Shown in pieces: positions 1 through 11,414 of a DNA stretch of 64,000 nt; position 1 is the stretch's first letter; each line of letters begins with the position of its first letter. Source of the DNA: Magnolia sinica (lineage: Eukaryota; Streptophyta; Magnoliopsida; Magnoliales; Magnoliaceae); contig NC_080590.1 of the NCBI RefSeq assembly GCF_029962835.1, positions 65,812,501 to 65,876,500 of the forward strand, read 5' to 3'. Position numbers and translations under genes: made by a program. The notes beneath the pieces were generated by a model. That model was not told the origin of the DNA, did no database searches, and saw nothing but the letters and a program-made list of their open reading frames with translations.

Positions 1-307
1 TTCTTTTTCCCTCTAGCATCTATTTGCAATAGAATAATCAAAGAAACAAGTAACTTCAAAAGATGTGGAGTGGGGTTCTGATAGATCAAAATTTTCAAGA
101 TAAAACTCAAAAATCGTAATGAATGATAAAATAAATCACTCCAAGAGTGAAAATGAAGTAATATTGACTAGAATCTATAAAAAAAATGCAAAAGACGTAC
201 TAACCTTGAAGATTTAGGAAGGTGGGTACGACCAGTCAGGCGTCAGCTCGTTAGAGAGGAAATAGGAAATAAGGAAAATGAAGTTTTCTCCAATTTTAAA
301 ATGACCA

Positions 308-445
308 GTGCGCTACACGACTGGTCATGGGATGTCCACGACCGGTCATGCTACGACTGGTCATGTACGTCCACGATTGGTCGTGGGATGTCCACGACCG
401 GTCATGCTACGACTGGTCGTGTACATCCACGACTGGTCGTGTACT
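308..445. repeat. Minisatellite of CGACTGGTCG-type near-palindromes
   Basis: About eight copies of a short near-palindrome (ACGACTGGTCGT and variants such as CACGACCGGTCATG) are spaced about 12-25 bases apart. They lie in the non-coding stretch beyond pol of the copia element. The same motif recurs in this element's right LTR and in the related solo LTR near 36300-36650. Confidence 0.8.
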
Positions 446-545
446 GACTAAAATATGCATTTTTCATAAAAATTTAAAATTTAAACCAATAAATTATCAA
501 ATATATATACACTATGATATAAGTATGCATAAATATTCAATTTAG

Positions 546-2110
546 ATTGCTCATACCAAGATCAAACTTCAATTTATTAAACCTGCTTTTGTCGAGCGGC
601 TTAGTAAAAATGTCAGCAAGTTGTGTCTCGGTCGGATATATTCTAAAGATATTATATTTTCTTCCACTAATTCACGAATGTAATGATACCTAATGTTAAT
701 GTGCTTGGTACGTGAATGATGGATTGGATTTTTAAATATATTTATAGCACTTGAATTATCACAGTATAGAACCATTGATTTCTGTGTAATTTCGTAATCG
801 CTTAACATTTTATTCATCCATACAAGCTGAGTACATGTATTTCCAGCTGTTCTGTATTCAGCCTTAGTGGTTAAAAGTGATACAGAACTTTGCTTCTTGC
901 TAAACTAAGAAATTAAATAATTTTTAATATAGAAACAACCACCACTGGTTGATTTCCTGTCATCGATATTTCCAGCCCAATCAGCATCAATGTACCCAGT
1001 CAACTAAACATTAGTATCATATGGATACCAGAGACCCAAATTAATAGTACTTGAGACATATCAAATAATCTGGTTAACAGCAGTTAGATGTGACCCTTTA
1101 GGATCAGATTGATATCTAGCGCAAATACCAACACTAAAAGCAATATCTGGTCTACTTCCAGTTAAATAAAGTAAACTACCAATCATACTGCGATATAATT
1201 TAGGATCCACATTTTTACTTGAAGAGTCTTTTGAGAGTCTTAAAGTTGTACTCATAGGAGTATAAAAAATTTTCCCATTCTCAAAATTAAAGTTTTTAAT
1301 CAAGTTCAAAGCATATTTGGTTTGAGAAATAAATATATCATCAGGTTGTTATTTTACTTGCAACTCTAAGAAATAATTCAATTCCCCAACCATATTCATT
1401 TTGAACTTAGATTTCATTAAATTTATAAACTCAATAGTCATGTTAGTACAGGTAGATCCATAAATAATATCATCAACATAGATCTGTACCATTAATATAT
1501 CATTGTTATGTTTCTTAATAAACACAGTTTTATCCACACTTCCCATTGAAAATTATGACTTAGTAAAAACTTAATCAATTTTTCATATCATGCCGTAAGA
1601 GCTTGTTTCAATTCGTAGAGAGCATTTTTAAGGCAATAAACATGATCAGTGTTTTTAAGGTCTTCAAAATCCATTGGTTGTTCCACATACACTTCTTCAT
1701 ATAAATCACCATTTAAGAAGGCACTCTTTACATCTATTTGATAAATTTTAAATTTTCTAAAGCAAGCAATGGATACGAATAGTCTGTTTGATTCAAGACA
1801 AGCTACTGGGGCAAAGATTTCATCATAATCAATTCATTCAATTTGAGTGTACCCTTGTACAACCAGTGTAGCCTTATTTTGAATTATATTACCAAGTTCA
1901 TCGGGCTTATTTTTGAAAATCCACTTAGTTCCTATAATGTGTTTATCTTTAGGTCTAGGAACAAGATACTAAACATCATTTCTCAAAAATTAGTTAAGCT
2001 CTTCGTGCATCGCAACAATCCAGTTTTCGTCAGTAAGAGCTTCTTTTACATTAGCCGGTTCTATCTGGGATGTAAAGCACATGTAATTACATATGTCTCC
2101 TAGTTGTCAA
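546..2110 (-). pseudogene. copia reverse transcriptase and RNase H remnant
   Basis: The minus-strand translation shows the copia reverse transcriptase core with the YVDD active-site motif (within IYVDDIIYGST near 1465-1480). The RNase H part follows, with SLLYLTGSRPDI near 1140-1190 and ending in a form of DIFTKPL near 580-600. The domain belongs to the copia element described above. It is a degraded fossil of the polyprotein and not a working gene. Confidence 0.9.
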
Positions 2111-2339
2111 CGAGTGCGTACACCTGTGAGAGGGTTTCCAAGAATTTGAGTGGTTGGATGATCTTTGACAGTCCTCAGTTCAGAGTTAACTTGATTAGAT
2201 GAAGTATCTGGTTTGTTAATTAAAAGAACTTCATCATTATCTGAACTTGAGTCAGGTGTATTTAAGTGATCATCAATGACCATATTAATGGACTCTTGAA
2301 TAACACCAGTCCTCTCATTCAGTACCCGATATGCATGAC

Positions 2340-3650
2340 TATTCAAAGAATGCCCTAAAAAGATACCTTCATCACTTTTAGTGTCAAACTTACCCAGATT
2401 TTTACGGTCACGTAAAATATAGCACTTGCTGCCAAAAATTTGAAAGTATTTGACAGTAGGCTTCTTATCGAACCACAGTTCATAAGCAGTTTTATTATTT
2501 GACTTACTTGTATAAACTTGGTTGATAGTATATCAGACAGTATTAACAGCTTCGGCTCAAATATTTTTAGGAAGTTTCATACTATTCAACATTATATTTT
2601 CCATTTCTTGAAGCACTATTTTTTCTTTCAACAATTCCATTTTATTGTGGTGTTTTAAGTGCAGAGAATTCATATAATATTCCCTGATCGCAACAGAGTT
2701 TCTCAAAACTGCTATTCTCGAATTCAGATCCATGATCACTACGGATCTTACTGACTTGAGAACCTTTTTCAGTTTGGATCTTTTTGATAATCCTTTTTTA
2801 CTTCATCAAGGGTTTCTGATTTATCCCTTAGGAAGGCTACCCAAGTGAATCTGATAAAATAATCCATGATTACTAATATATATTTTTTGCCACCTCGATT
2901 CTCCGTCCTAGTTGGTCCTACAAGATCCATGTGGAGAAGTTCGAGCGGTATTGATGTGACATTGGAGTTCACCTTTTTGTGAGTACTCCTAGTTTGCTTG
3001 CCTATTTAGCATTCGCCACATATTTTGTCTACTTTCTGTAATTTAGGTAAACCTCTTATCAGTTCTCTTATACTCAATCTATAGAGATTGCGGTAGTGTA
3101 CATGTCCAAGACGTTTATGCCATAACTCAGTCTCATCGGTATGGACCATGTAACACAGTTGATTAGATGAGCTAGAATTACTTACGATGTAACAGTTTTC
3201 AAAAGTTCTACGACCAGTTAATATTACTGAATATTTTTTGTTTAATATTGCACACCCTAGGTTAGAAAATTTAACACTATGATTTTTATCGCATATTTGA
3301 GAAATGCTTAATAAATTATATTTTAAACCTTCAACATACAAAATATTCTCAAATAAAGGAAGGTTAGAAAGTTGAACCGTACCTTGGCCAATAATCCTGC
3401 AGTTGCTACCATCACTAAAAGTGACTGACCCATCAGTCATGTCTTTAAGATCGGTGAATAGACCTTTATCACCTGTCATGTGCCTTGAGCATCCACTGTC
3501 TAAGTACCACTTTGAATGGTTTAAAGCTTTGAAAGCCATGTGAGCAACCAAGCAAGTAACCTTAGGAACCCATTTCATAATTGTTTTGGGTTTAGGAGTA
3601 TAGTTGGTCTTCTTATGTTTGTAGTTATTGTAAGAATGACCCACTGAGTT
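2340..3650 (-). pseudogene. copia integrase and protease remnant
   Basis: Near 3480-3530 the minus strand encodes WYLDSGCSRHMTG, the copia protease active-site region (DSG). It is followed by the pre-integrase zinc domain (LWHKRLGHVHYRNL near 3100-3140) and the integrase core entry (LLHMDLVGPTR near 2910-2950). This order, gag then protease then integrase, matches Ty1/copia. It is part of the broken copia element. Confidence 0.9.
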
Positions 3651-3659
3651 AGATTTTAA

Positions 3660-5345
3660 GAGCTCCTTAAGAAAATCAAGTATTTTTTCAGCTAAAGGGT
3701 TTCGGTTCTGATTTTTATAGTTGATATGATTACTTTTAGGTTTGAAAGATTAAATAGTTTTAATATTTTTAAAAAACTTTTGAATTGAACTATTTCCTTT
3801 TGAGTTTGAAGATTTTCCTTTCACAAACTTAGGAGAAGTATTCTTATGTTTAGGAGAAACATTTTTATCGTAGCCCAAACCAAATCGGTCACCACATTTT
3901 CTTGATTCAGACAAAAGCTTTTCTAACTTTGGATCACCTTGAGTATATCTTCATGTATCCTTTAAACTCAAAAGAGAAGAGACTTCAAGTTTTAGTTTTT
4001 CATTTTCAGATTTTAGATTTTCAATTAGGGAAGTTTTGAAATCTAAATCGCATTTTGATTTTTCAAAACAATCTGAAATCTGGGATTTTTCTAAAACAAG
4101 TGAATCAAAATTTTCTTTAAGTTTTGAAAACCTTTCTTTTTGAAATTTTAGTTTTACGACAATTTTACAACTTTCCTTGTATAGGGCTTTGTAAGCATCT
4201 TGAAGATCTTCTTCATTTTCATGAACACTATTTAGATTTTCTTCACTGGTAGAATCATCATGATCTGAAAAAGTGAACTTAGCTAGAGTCATAAGGGCTT
4301 TAACTTCATTGCTTGACTCGTTTTCAGAATCTTCTGATTCAAAAGAGGCTTCAGTGCCAGAAGATTCATCCCAAGTAGCTAACATTCCTTTCTTTTTAAG
4401 TTTGTCCTTTTTAGGACATTTGTTTGCTAAATGCCTATATTCTTGGCAGTTGTAACATTGAGTATTTTTTAAAGATTTTCAAGTTTTAGATTTAGATTTA
4501 GATCTTTTCTTATCATTTGATTTTTGAAAGTTAATCCTCTTTTTACTTTTAAAAATCTTATAAAACTTTTTAGCTAAAAGAGCCATATCATCAGAATTTT
4601 CACAATCAGAATTTTCTTGAGAAATACATTTAGAAGATTTAAGGGCAATAGATTTACCTTTAGGAGCTTTAAAATTTAATTCATTAGTTTGTAAAGACCC
4701 AACTAGTTCTTCTACCCTCATATTATCCGTATCACAAAGTTCCTGAATCGTGGTTACCTTAGAATTGAACCGTTCAGGAAGCGAGCATAATATCTTTGCA
4801 CACACTTTACTTTCTGGAATTTTATCGCCAAAACCCCACATAGAGTTCACAATGTCATTTAATCTTTTATAAAAGTCCATGAACATTTCAGTTTCCTCCA
4901 TATGTATTTTCTCAAATTTAGTTGTGAGGAGTTAGACTTTAGATTTATTGACAATTGATGTTCCCTCGTGTGTCATTTCTAAAGTATCACAAGCTTGCTT
5001 TGCAGTATCACAGGATATAATTCTTTTGAATTCATCCGGTGATAGTTCGCAAATGATTACATTTAGTGCTTTGCATTGGCACTACTCTCACTTTTCTGAA
5101 GTGTGGTCCAAGAAAAATAAGGTGAGACTTTCATTGATTTGGATCCATCGATACCAGTTACTTGAATGGTAGGAGGGGTCTATTCAGTCATTGTGGCTTG
5201 TCACACGCTCTCATCCATGGATTTAAGGAAAATCCTCATCCTGGCTTTCCAAGAGGCATAATTGGAGCCATCAAATGGTGGAGGTTTAGTGACTGATGGG
5301 TTATCAAAATTTGATATCTTATAAATAGCTTAGATCGATTAGCTT
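3660..5345 (-). pseudogene. copia gag remnant
   Basis: The minus-strand gag is recognised by a CCHC zinc knuckle (CYNCQEYRHLANKC, about 4422-4463) and by the DUF4219/UBN2-type capsid region at 4479-4901 (KRLNDIVNSMWGFGDKIPE). A charged coiled-coil segment at 3951-4385 has heptad-like leucines (KSENEKLKLEVSSLLSL). A coiled coil after the knuckle is a feature I associate with SIRE-type gag proteins. Degraded. Confidence 0.85.
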
Positions 5346-5390
5346 AGGAATTAAATCCAAAAATATAACAATTAAAACGAGCTATTAGGC

Positions 5391-5402
5391 TATGATATCA
5401 CT
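5391..5402 (-). other. Primer-binding site of the copia element (initiator tRNA-Met type)
   Basis: The minus strand reads TGATATCATAGC directly inside the LTR. This is a diverged match to the plant initiator tRNA-Met primer site TGGTATCAGAGC, at the expected place between LTR and gag. Confidence 0.7.
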
Positions 5403-6588
5403 TGAAAAGGCCTAGCTATATGTTCTTTAATTCCTGAGCGGGGGGGCGGGGGGGGTGAATAAGACTATGCCAAATGAAAACTTTAAAACCTTCAAATATT
5501 AGAACAGAGAGGTTGATACCAATGTTGTTCTAAGGACAACCTTGCACCATAAAAACCAAAGGTTTATAGCAGGACAACCTTACTAGAACAATTTGAATAT
5601 CAAAAAATTAAACTGAAAGGAAATAAAGGAAATAGCAAGAAGTGAAATTCTAAACTATTACAACATTCCCACAATGCTTGAAATGTAAATATTACAACAT
5701 TCACATCCACGCATACATCTTACAAACTTGAATGATAAAAGATAGGAAAAATAACTCACACATCCATAAAATACAAAGAGCTATAGTGGTTTGCCTGTAT
5801 GTTCACCAACTGTTAAACAACAGCCACACAACTTGCTACTCCACTCCTAATATCCTCACACAGTGGATATCAGTGTTCACTATGAAAATAAGTTTCTCAA
5901 GTTCACCTAAAACCTTCACAATTATGTCTTTCAAATGGGCTTACACAATTCAAAAACCCCCACTTTCTGAGTTTTCTAGCTCTCTTCAGATAACCAACAC
6001 AATGAGATTTTTCTGGCTCAATCTCAAAAGAAACCAAAACAATAAAAGCTTTACATAAATGTAAAATACATGGATTTTTCCTTTTATAGCAGCACGGAAG
6101 AACCAATCGGAGTAGAAGTTCGGATATAGAAGTTCAATGTCCAATACTCACTTTGAAATAGTTCTAAGTTCTAATTGATTTTAAATTAAATCAAGTTGGG
6201 CTAGCTAAATTTGATTTTGATTCCAAGAAGAAGGAATACAATAATTCCTCTTTTCAATTCAGATTGGAATATAGAAACAAAATCAAATTAATAAAGCTAA
6301 CAAAAGAGAATATTAAATATGCATAATATAGCTTAAAAAGAACACAGACTTATCTCTCAGAGTGATGCCTTGATTTTACTTGAATTGGATTATCAATCTC
6401 TGAAATTCGTATTCTATTTATACTTGGAGAAATCGCATCTACGACTGGTCCTGAGGACACTACAACTAGCATAGGATGAACTGCATTTTGAAATTTTGAG
6501 CGCGATCGGATAAAACCGTTCTACGACTGGTCGAAGGTGGTCCACAACTAGTCGTGAGCCCTCCACGACTAGTCGTGACCAACCCATG
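5403..6588 (-). repeat. copia LTR, first half (continues at 17317-17978)
   Basis: This LTR segment begins TGAAAAGGCC next to the primer site and contains a G-rich run (5440-5456) followed by GTGAATAAGAC. The same signature appears at the start of the solo LTR at 35241. The LTR is interrupted at 6588 by the Tekay-type insertion and resumes at 17317; the arrays of CGACTGGTC-type motifs on both sides of the insertion confirm the continuity. Confidence 0.85.
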
Positions 6589-9500
6589 TGTCACGCCCCA
6601 AAGTTAGAAATCGGACTAACAGGAATCCCGATCGCCTCCGTAGTATCCCATTCTCGGCTCTCAGCGCCCATATGCCAGATTCCGATCCTGGGATCCTACA
6701 AGGAGGATTTTTCAACGTACATTTATCTCATAAGAAGCATAACCACAAGTTTACCCAAATCATAAAGGCAACATCATCATCACATATCCACTAATATAAT
6801 CATTTGAATACAATGCTGAAAGGAAAATATATATATCGAAAATCAGAGCTCTAGAAGTCCGTTGCACGCTCCAATCTCAACGCTGCTACTGCAACCTAAC
6901 GCCACCTGCACACATCTATCGTGCATAAGCTTATAGAAAACTTAGAGGGTGGTGAAAGTGTATGTACAAGGTAAGTGTCAAGTAAGCAATATTAAAGTAA
7001 TCAGAGTAAGCGGAAATACTGACGAGCCCATAAATCATACAATATCAGAGAAATGCGAAAACATGCTGATAAGCCCATAAATACCATCGGCCTTATCCAA
7101 ATAATATGATGCAACAATATAATAAAAACAATATCATGTACTGATGAAGCAATGTAGATTAGTTATGCAATACGGAGACAGTAAACCAAATATCAGATAC
7201 CGATGATGCAATGCAATATGCAATGCGAATGAAATGACTAAGCTGAAGTGAAGTCGGGATGATAGTACATAGTATCGCAGGCTATGGGGTCCATCATAAG
7301 GGGCTTCTATCCAAACCAGTCTCATACCTAAATTTGGATAGCCAGACTCAATGTAGTAGACTACTGATCTTAGGTTAGTCGCGCGCCCAACTGAAATCCT
7401 TGCTATAACGAAGGTACACAACAATTAGTTGCGCACCACCAACCCAAGTAGATAGTAAATGAATGAATGAATGAGCATGCAACTCTTACTCAATAAGTCC
7501 ACATATCAGTACGGTTCCTCTCTCTGGGAAATCACCAGGGACTATTACACTCCAAACTAGATTGCCGCCCTATCGCGCGCAACAAGGTGAGTGGAAGAGA
7601 CCTCACTATCCGCCTGCCAATATCGGGCCCTGCTCGTCGATAGCGGACCCATTCCTCAGCTGGTCAGACTCAGCCTAGCATTGCCCCCTCCTCTCGGCCA
7701 AGTAAGGCCATACCCCCTTCCAACCGACCACGATACAGTGGGAGACGCGGCCTAACGGTATACGGCCCTCATGCGCTCATGCATCCACTTGGTCTAGACG
7801 TTGAAACAACCTCTGGAACCAAGAGGGTTCTAGGACTTTAACCCAAGGATAAGCATCCCATGTAGAACAGATTTTCGGTGTCCCATCTGGCCATCCACGA
7901 AATACCTGTGGAGGCTACAGCCCTGATGTCGTTAAGGCGTATGGTGGTCATGTCACACAAATGTGAGATGTATGAGTCACACAGTCCAATCATACATCAA
8001 TCCTGTGCATGTCATGCTCTCATGTGGGGCAACTCCGCCTATCAGGGAGCCCTATAAACAACCTGCCCTATAGCATATGCAATGGTTAATCACATCTCAT
8101 AACAAACATGCAGATGATGCGTATGGCCATGTATTATGATGCTATGCTATCATATACTCATAATCGGTATCAATAACCGGTTTCAACAATCGACCTTGAC
8201 AATGTGGACATTTAACCAACATTGCCCCCAAGAAGTGGCCATATAGAGCCAAACATATAATGGGCGCACGGCCTCACACAAAGGCCTAATATACAACACG
8301 ATGGGCCTTACTCAAGGACCACATATACACAACAGGTGGACCCTGCTCATGGGCTTAATACATATTACAATGGGCCTTGCCCATTGGCCATGAATACATC
8401 TTAATGAGCCTTACCCATGGGCCATGAATACATTATAATGGGCCTTGCCCATGGACCTCAAATACATGACATGTGGGCCCTACACATGGGTCTTGAATAC
8501 ATTAAATGGGTCATGCATCATGGGCCTAATACGTGTCATAATGGGCCTCAACTACGGGTCGCATGTATATCTTATAGGTCACGACAATCGGCCTTGGCAA
8601 TCGAAATCGGCCTCGACAATCGAGGTCGGCCTCAACAATCAGAATCGACCTCGACACTCGGCCTCGACAATCGGAATAGGCCTATATAATCGGCCTCGAC
8701 AAATTAGAATCGGCCTCGATACTTGGCCTCGACAATTGGAATCAACAATTGGGATCGATCGATAATCAACATCGGCAAATCGGTCACGTCGATCGGAATC
8801 GGCAATCGGTCATGACAATCGGAATCGATCAATAATCAAAATCGAAGAGAATGGACCTAACAAGCCCTAAAAAAATGTCATAATGTGGACATCCAACCAT
8901 CATTGCCCATCAATGTGGACATCTAACCAACATTGCTCCCAAGGAGTGGCCTATATAGGGCTGAACATATAGTGGGCCCATGGCCTTAAGTACAATCAGG
9001 ATGGGCCTCATTTACGTTACATAGGCCTCATAATATTAGGCCAACATACATCTCATCGGGCCTCGAATAAACAACAAGTAGGCCTTGCACCTGGGCATCG
9101 AATACATCTCAATGGGCCTCTTATGTCAAGCGGGCCACATCACATAGGCCGCATTATATGAGCCGTGCCAACGGGCTTTATGTACATTAAATAGACCGCA
9201 CCGATAGGCCTCATGTATATCAAATTGGGCCCACCCTTATGTATATTTGAGATCCGACCTATTCATAAGTTAACATAGAGATAAATGAAGTGAAAATAAT
9301 TGTCAGTTTAATTGGAACTACTGTGGCCTTTAGAAGTTTGAACAGTGGATGTCATGGTCCACTATTTAAATGGTGGGGTGTACTTGAACTTTAGATCTGA
9401 TTCACTTATTCTCCCATGCTATAAAATGATCTCATAAATGGTTGGATGGTATGGATGCAACACATGCATCATGGTGGGCCCCACCATCCAAACCGTGGAT

Positions 9501-11235
9501 GGTGTAGATAAGACACGTACATCATGTAGGGCCTGCGGGCTGCTGACAAGAGGAGCAACTACATGGCTGTTGTGCATGCAGCTTGCTGCACTCCAAATGG
9601 CAGAGGTGGGTCCCACCCTTGTATATACATAAAGCATATATGATATAATATATTCTAATATATTATATGTATCTGCTGCTAGTGCAGCTTTTAAGCATTT
9701 AAAGGAGAGGTGGGTCCCACACGTAGGGCCCACCATCTCATATGTATGATATTATATATATAGTTTATATATATATATATATATACACTATATATATTAT
9801 ATAATATAAAACAGCCACGTCCAGGCCATCCACGGCCTGGACAGTCACGTGGATCAAGGGGGGTCCACACATGGGGTGTGTCCCACCGTCAGATAAACGG
9901 TGGTCACAGTACATGCATCATGGTGGGGCCATCTTATATGAATGGACGGCATGGATACAACACATACATTGGTGTGGCCCACCGGAATGGATCGGCGCCC
10001 ATGCCCGTACACCCATGTCAGCCACCTCCACAGGATCGATACCAAGACCTCAAGTGTTTAAACGAGGCATCTTTCACTCGGTCTGCCACCTGAGCTATGG
10101 ACTGGGTGGGTCCCAGCGTTAAAACGGGGTATCTCTCACTCAGTCTACCACGTGAGCTATGGATGGGTCCCACCGTCCTTGGACGGTGGATGCTCCAACG
10201 TGTGTGAGGGTGTGGCCTACCAAAATGGATGGTTGATGTGGGTAGGTCCCATGGACCCCACCGCCTGCACACACTTCACGTCAGAACGCACCCCATGTCA
10301 GTGCACCCACTGTCATTCCACACTACTACTGTTAGCTGCTCCCACTGTCAGCCCACTTCACTGTTACCTACTCTCACTGGTGCGTCCGCCAGGACGAACG
10401 GTGTGGGTGTACACCCTATTAAGGTGGGTCCCACATGGCACACCCGTTTTGGATTATCCTGGTATTTGTGTTTTACCCAAAGCACGTGCCACCCGTATAA
10501 ACAGTGGGGGTCCACCTAAATGGACGGCATGGATAAGGTCATGCATCAAGTGGGCAATAAGACATCATACCAAAAGAACAAAAAAAAACAATGGAGAGAG
10601 AGGGAGAGAACGGAGAGGATGGAGTTTTGATGGTTGAGATGGGAGATGAGAGAGTAGGAAGTGGGCCACACAAAATCCTCTCATGAAGGTTGGAAAATGC
10701 TTGGACATGTAAAGTTTTTGAGTTGCTTAGAATAGGTTTGAGAAATAGGAGAGAGAGGGTTGTAAAGAGAGAGAGATGGGTGATGGATGTGGTGAGTAAT
10801 GGGTGTAAGACATTTATTAACTTTTGAGGTATTTTGTGTAGGAGGGGTATGAGGTGTGTAAGAAACTTTTGACTTTAGGGGTTGCTTGGGAAAGGGTGAG
10901 AGGTGATGCGTACTTGACATGTACTTGATATGATGGAATTGATTGATTGATTGATATGACAATTCTCTCAAAATTCGCACACGCGATGTTTTCCTCACAC
11001 TGAATGCGGACCCACATCTCCTGGCCTGGGTATCGCCTTAGCGGGTGAAACGCAACATCGGAACCGCGATGACGCAGTCTCTAGGGTACAAGTCTCGAGT
11101 TGAGTCGACTCGGGTTAACGGCGTGTGAATCAGGGTCGCGCGCAAATGCCATTGAAGGGTCGAAGGTTGCCGGAATTCGACCGGAAAGACCGCAAAAGTC
11201 TACGGAATGGTACGGTCTAGGATACGGGTCTTACA
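6589..11235 (-). repeat. Long LTR (3' LTR) of the Tekay-type element
   Basis: It runs from TGTCACGCCCC to GGGTCTTACA, 4647 bp. It has no gene. It contains a degenerate minisatellite of about 40 bp built on ATGGGCCT (about 8255-8580), a 13-14-bp CGGCCTCGACAAT array (about 8575-8830), an AT-dinucleotide tract (about 9745-9805) and many GTGGGTCCCACC phrases. Open frames across this stretch (for example 10152-10637) have no recognisable protein content. Confidence 0.85.
8255..8830. repeat. Two degenerate minisatellites inside the long LTR
   Basis: From about 8255 to 8580, units of roughly 38-40 bp repeat the theme ATGGGCCT...CATGAATACAT. From about 8575 to 8830 a shorter unit, CGGCCTCGACAAT, recurs with changes about fifteen times. 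A further decayed block of the first theme continues to about 9250. Confidence 0.8.
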
Positions 11236-11247
11236 GCTCTCCCCACC
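11236..11247 (-). other. Polypurine tract of the Tekay-type element
   Basis: The minus strand reads GGTGGGGAGAGC directly before the LTR start TGTAAGACCC. It is preceded by the sequence encoding the typical pol tail (FEDKIS). This is the plus-strand primer site of Ty3/gypsy elements and fixes the orientation. Confidence 0.8.
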
Positions 11248-11414
11248 TAATAGAAATTTTGTCCTCGAAATTTAAACCACAACATAACCAATATAGGTCT
11301 TACCAAGGAGGAAAACCACACCGCTATATATATAATCGGAACACAACATACCCATATAATCAAACACCTAAGAGATGGGGATAACGCCCACGAATCTCAA
11401 GCTCTAACTCCTAA

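Noticed and set aside
308-445. Spaced short repeats resembling a CRISPR array
   Set aside because: Repeat and spacer lengths are irregular and short, no cas genes exist, and the setting is a plant retrotransposon.
10152-10637. 161-aa open frame
   Set aside because: Lies wholly inside a Tekay-type LTR among GTGGGTCCCACC phrases; no recognisable domain.
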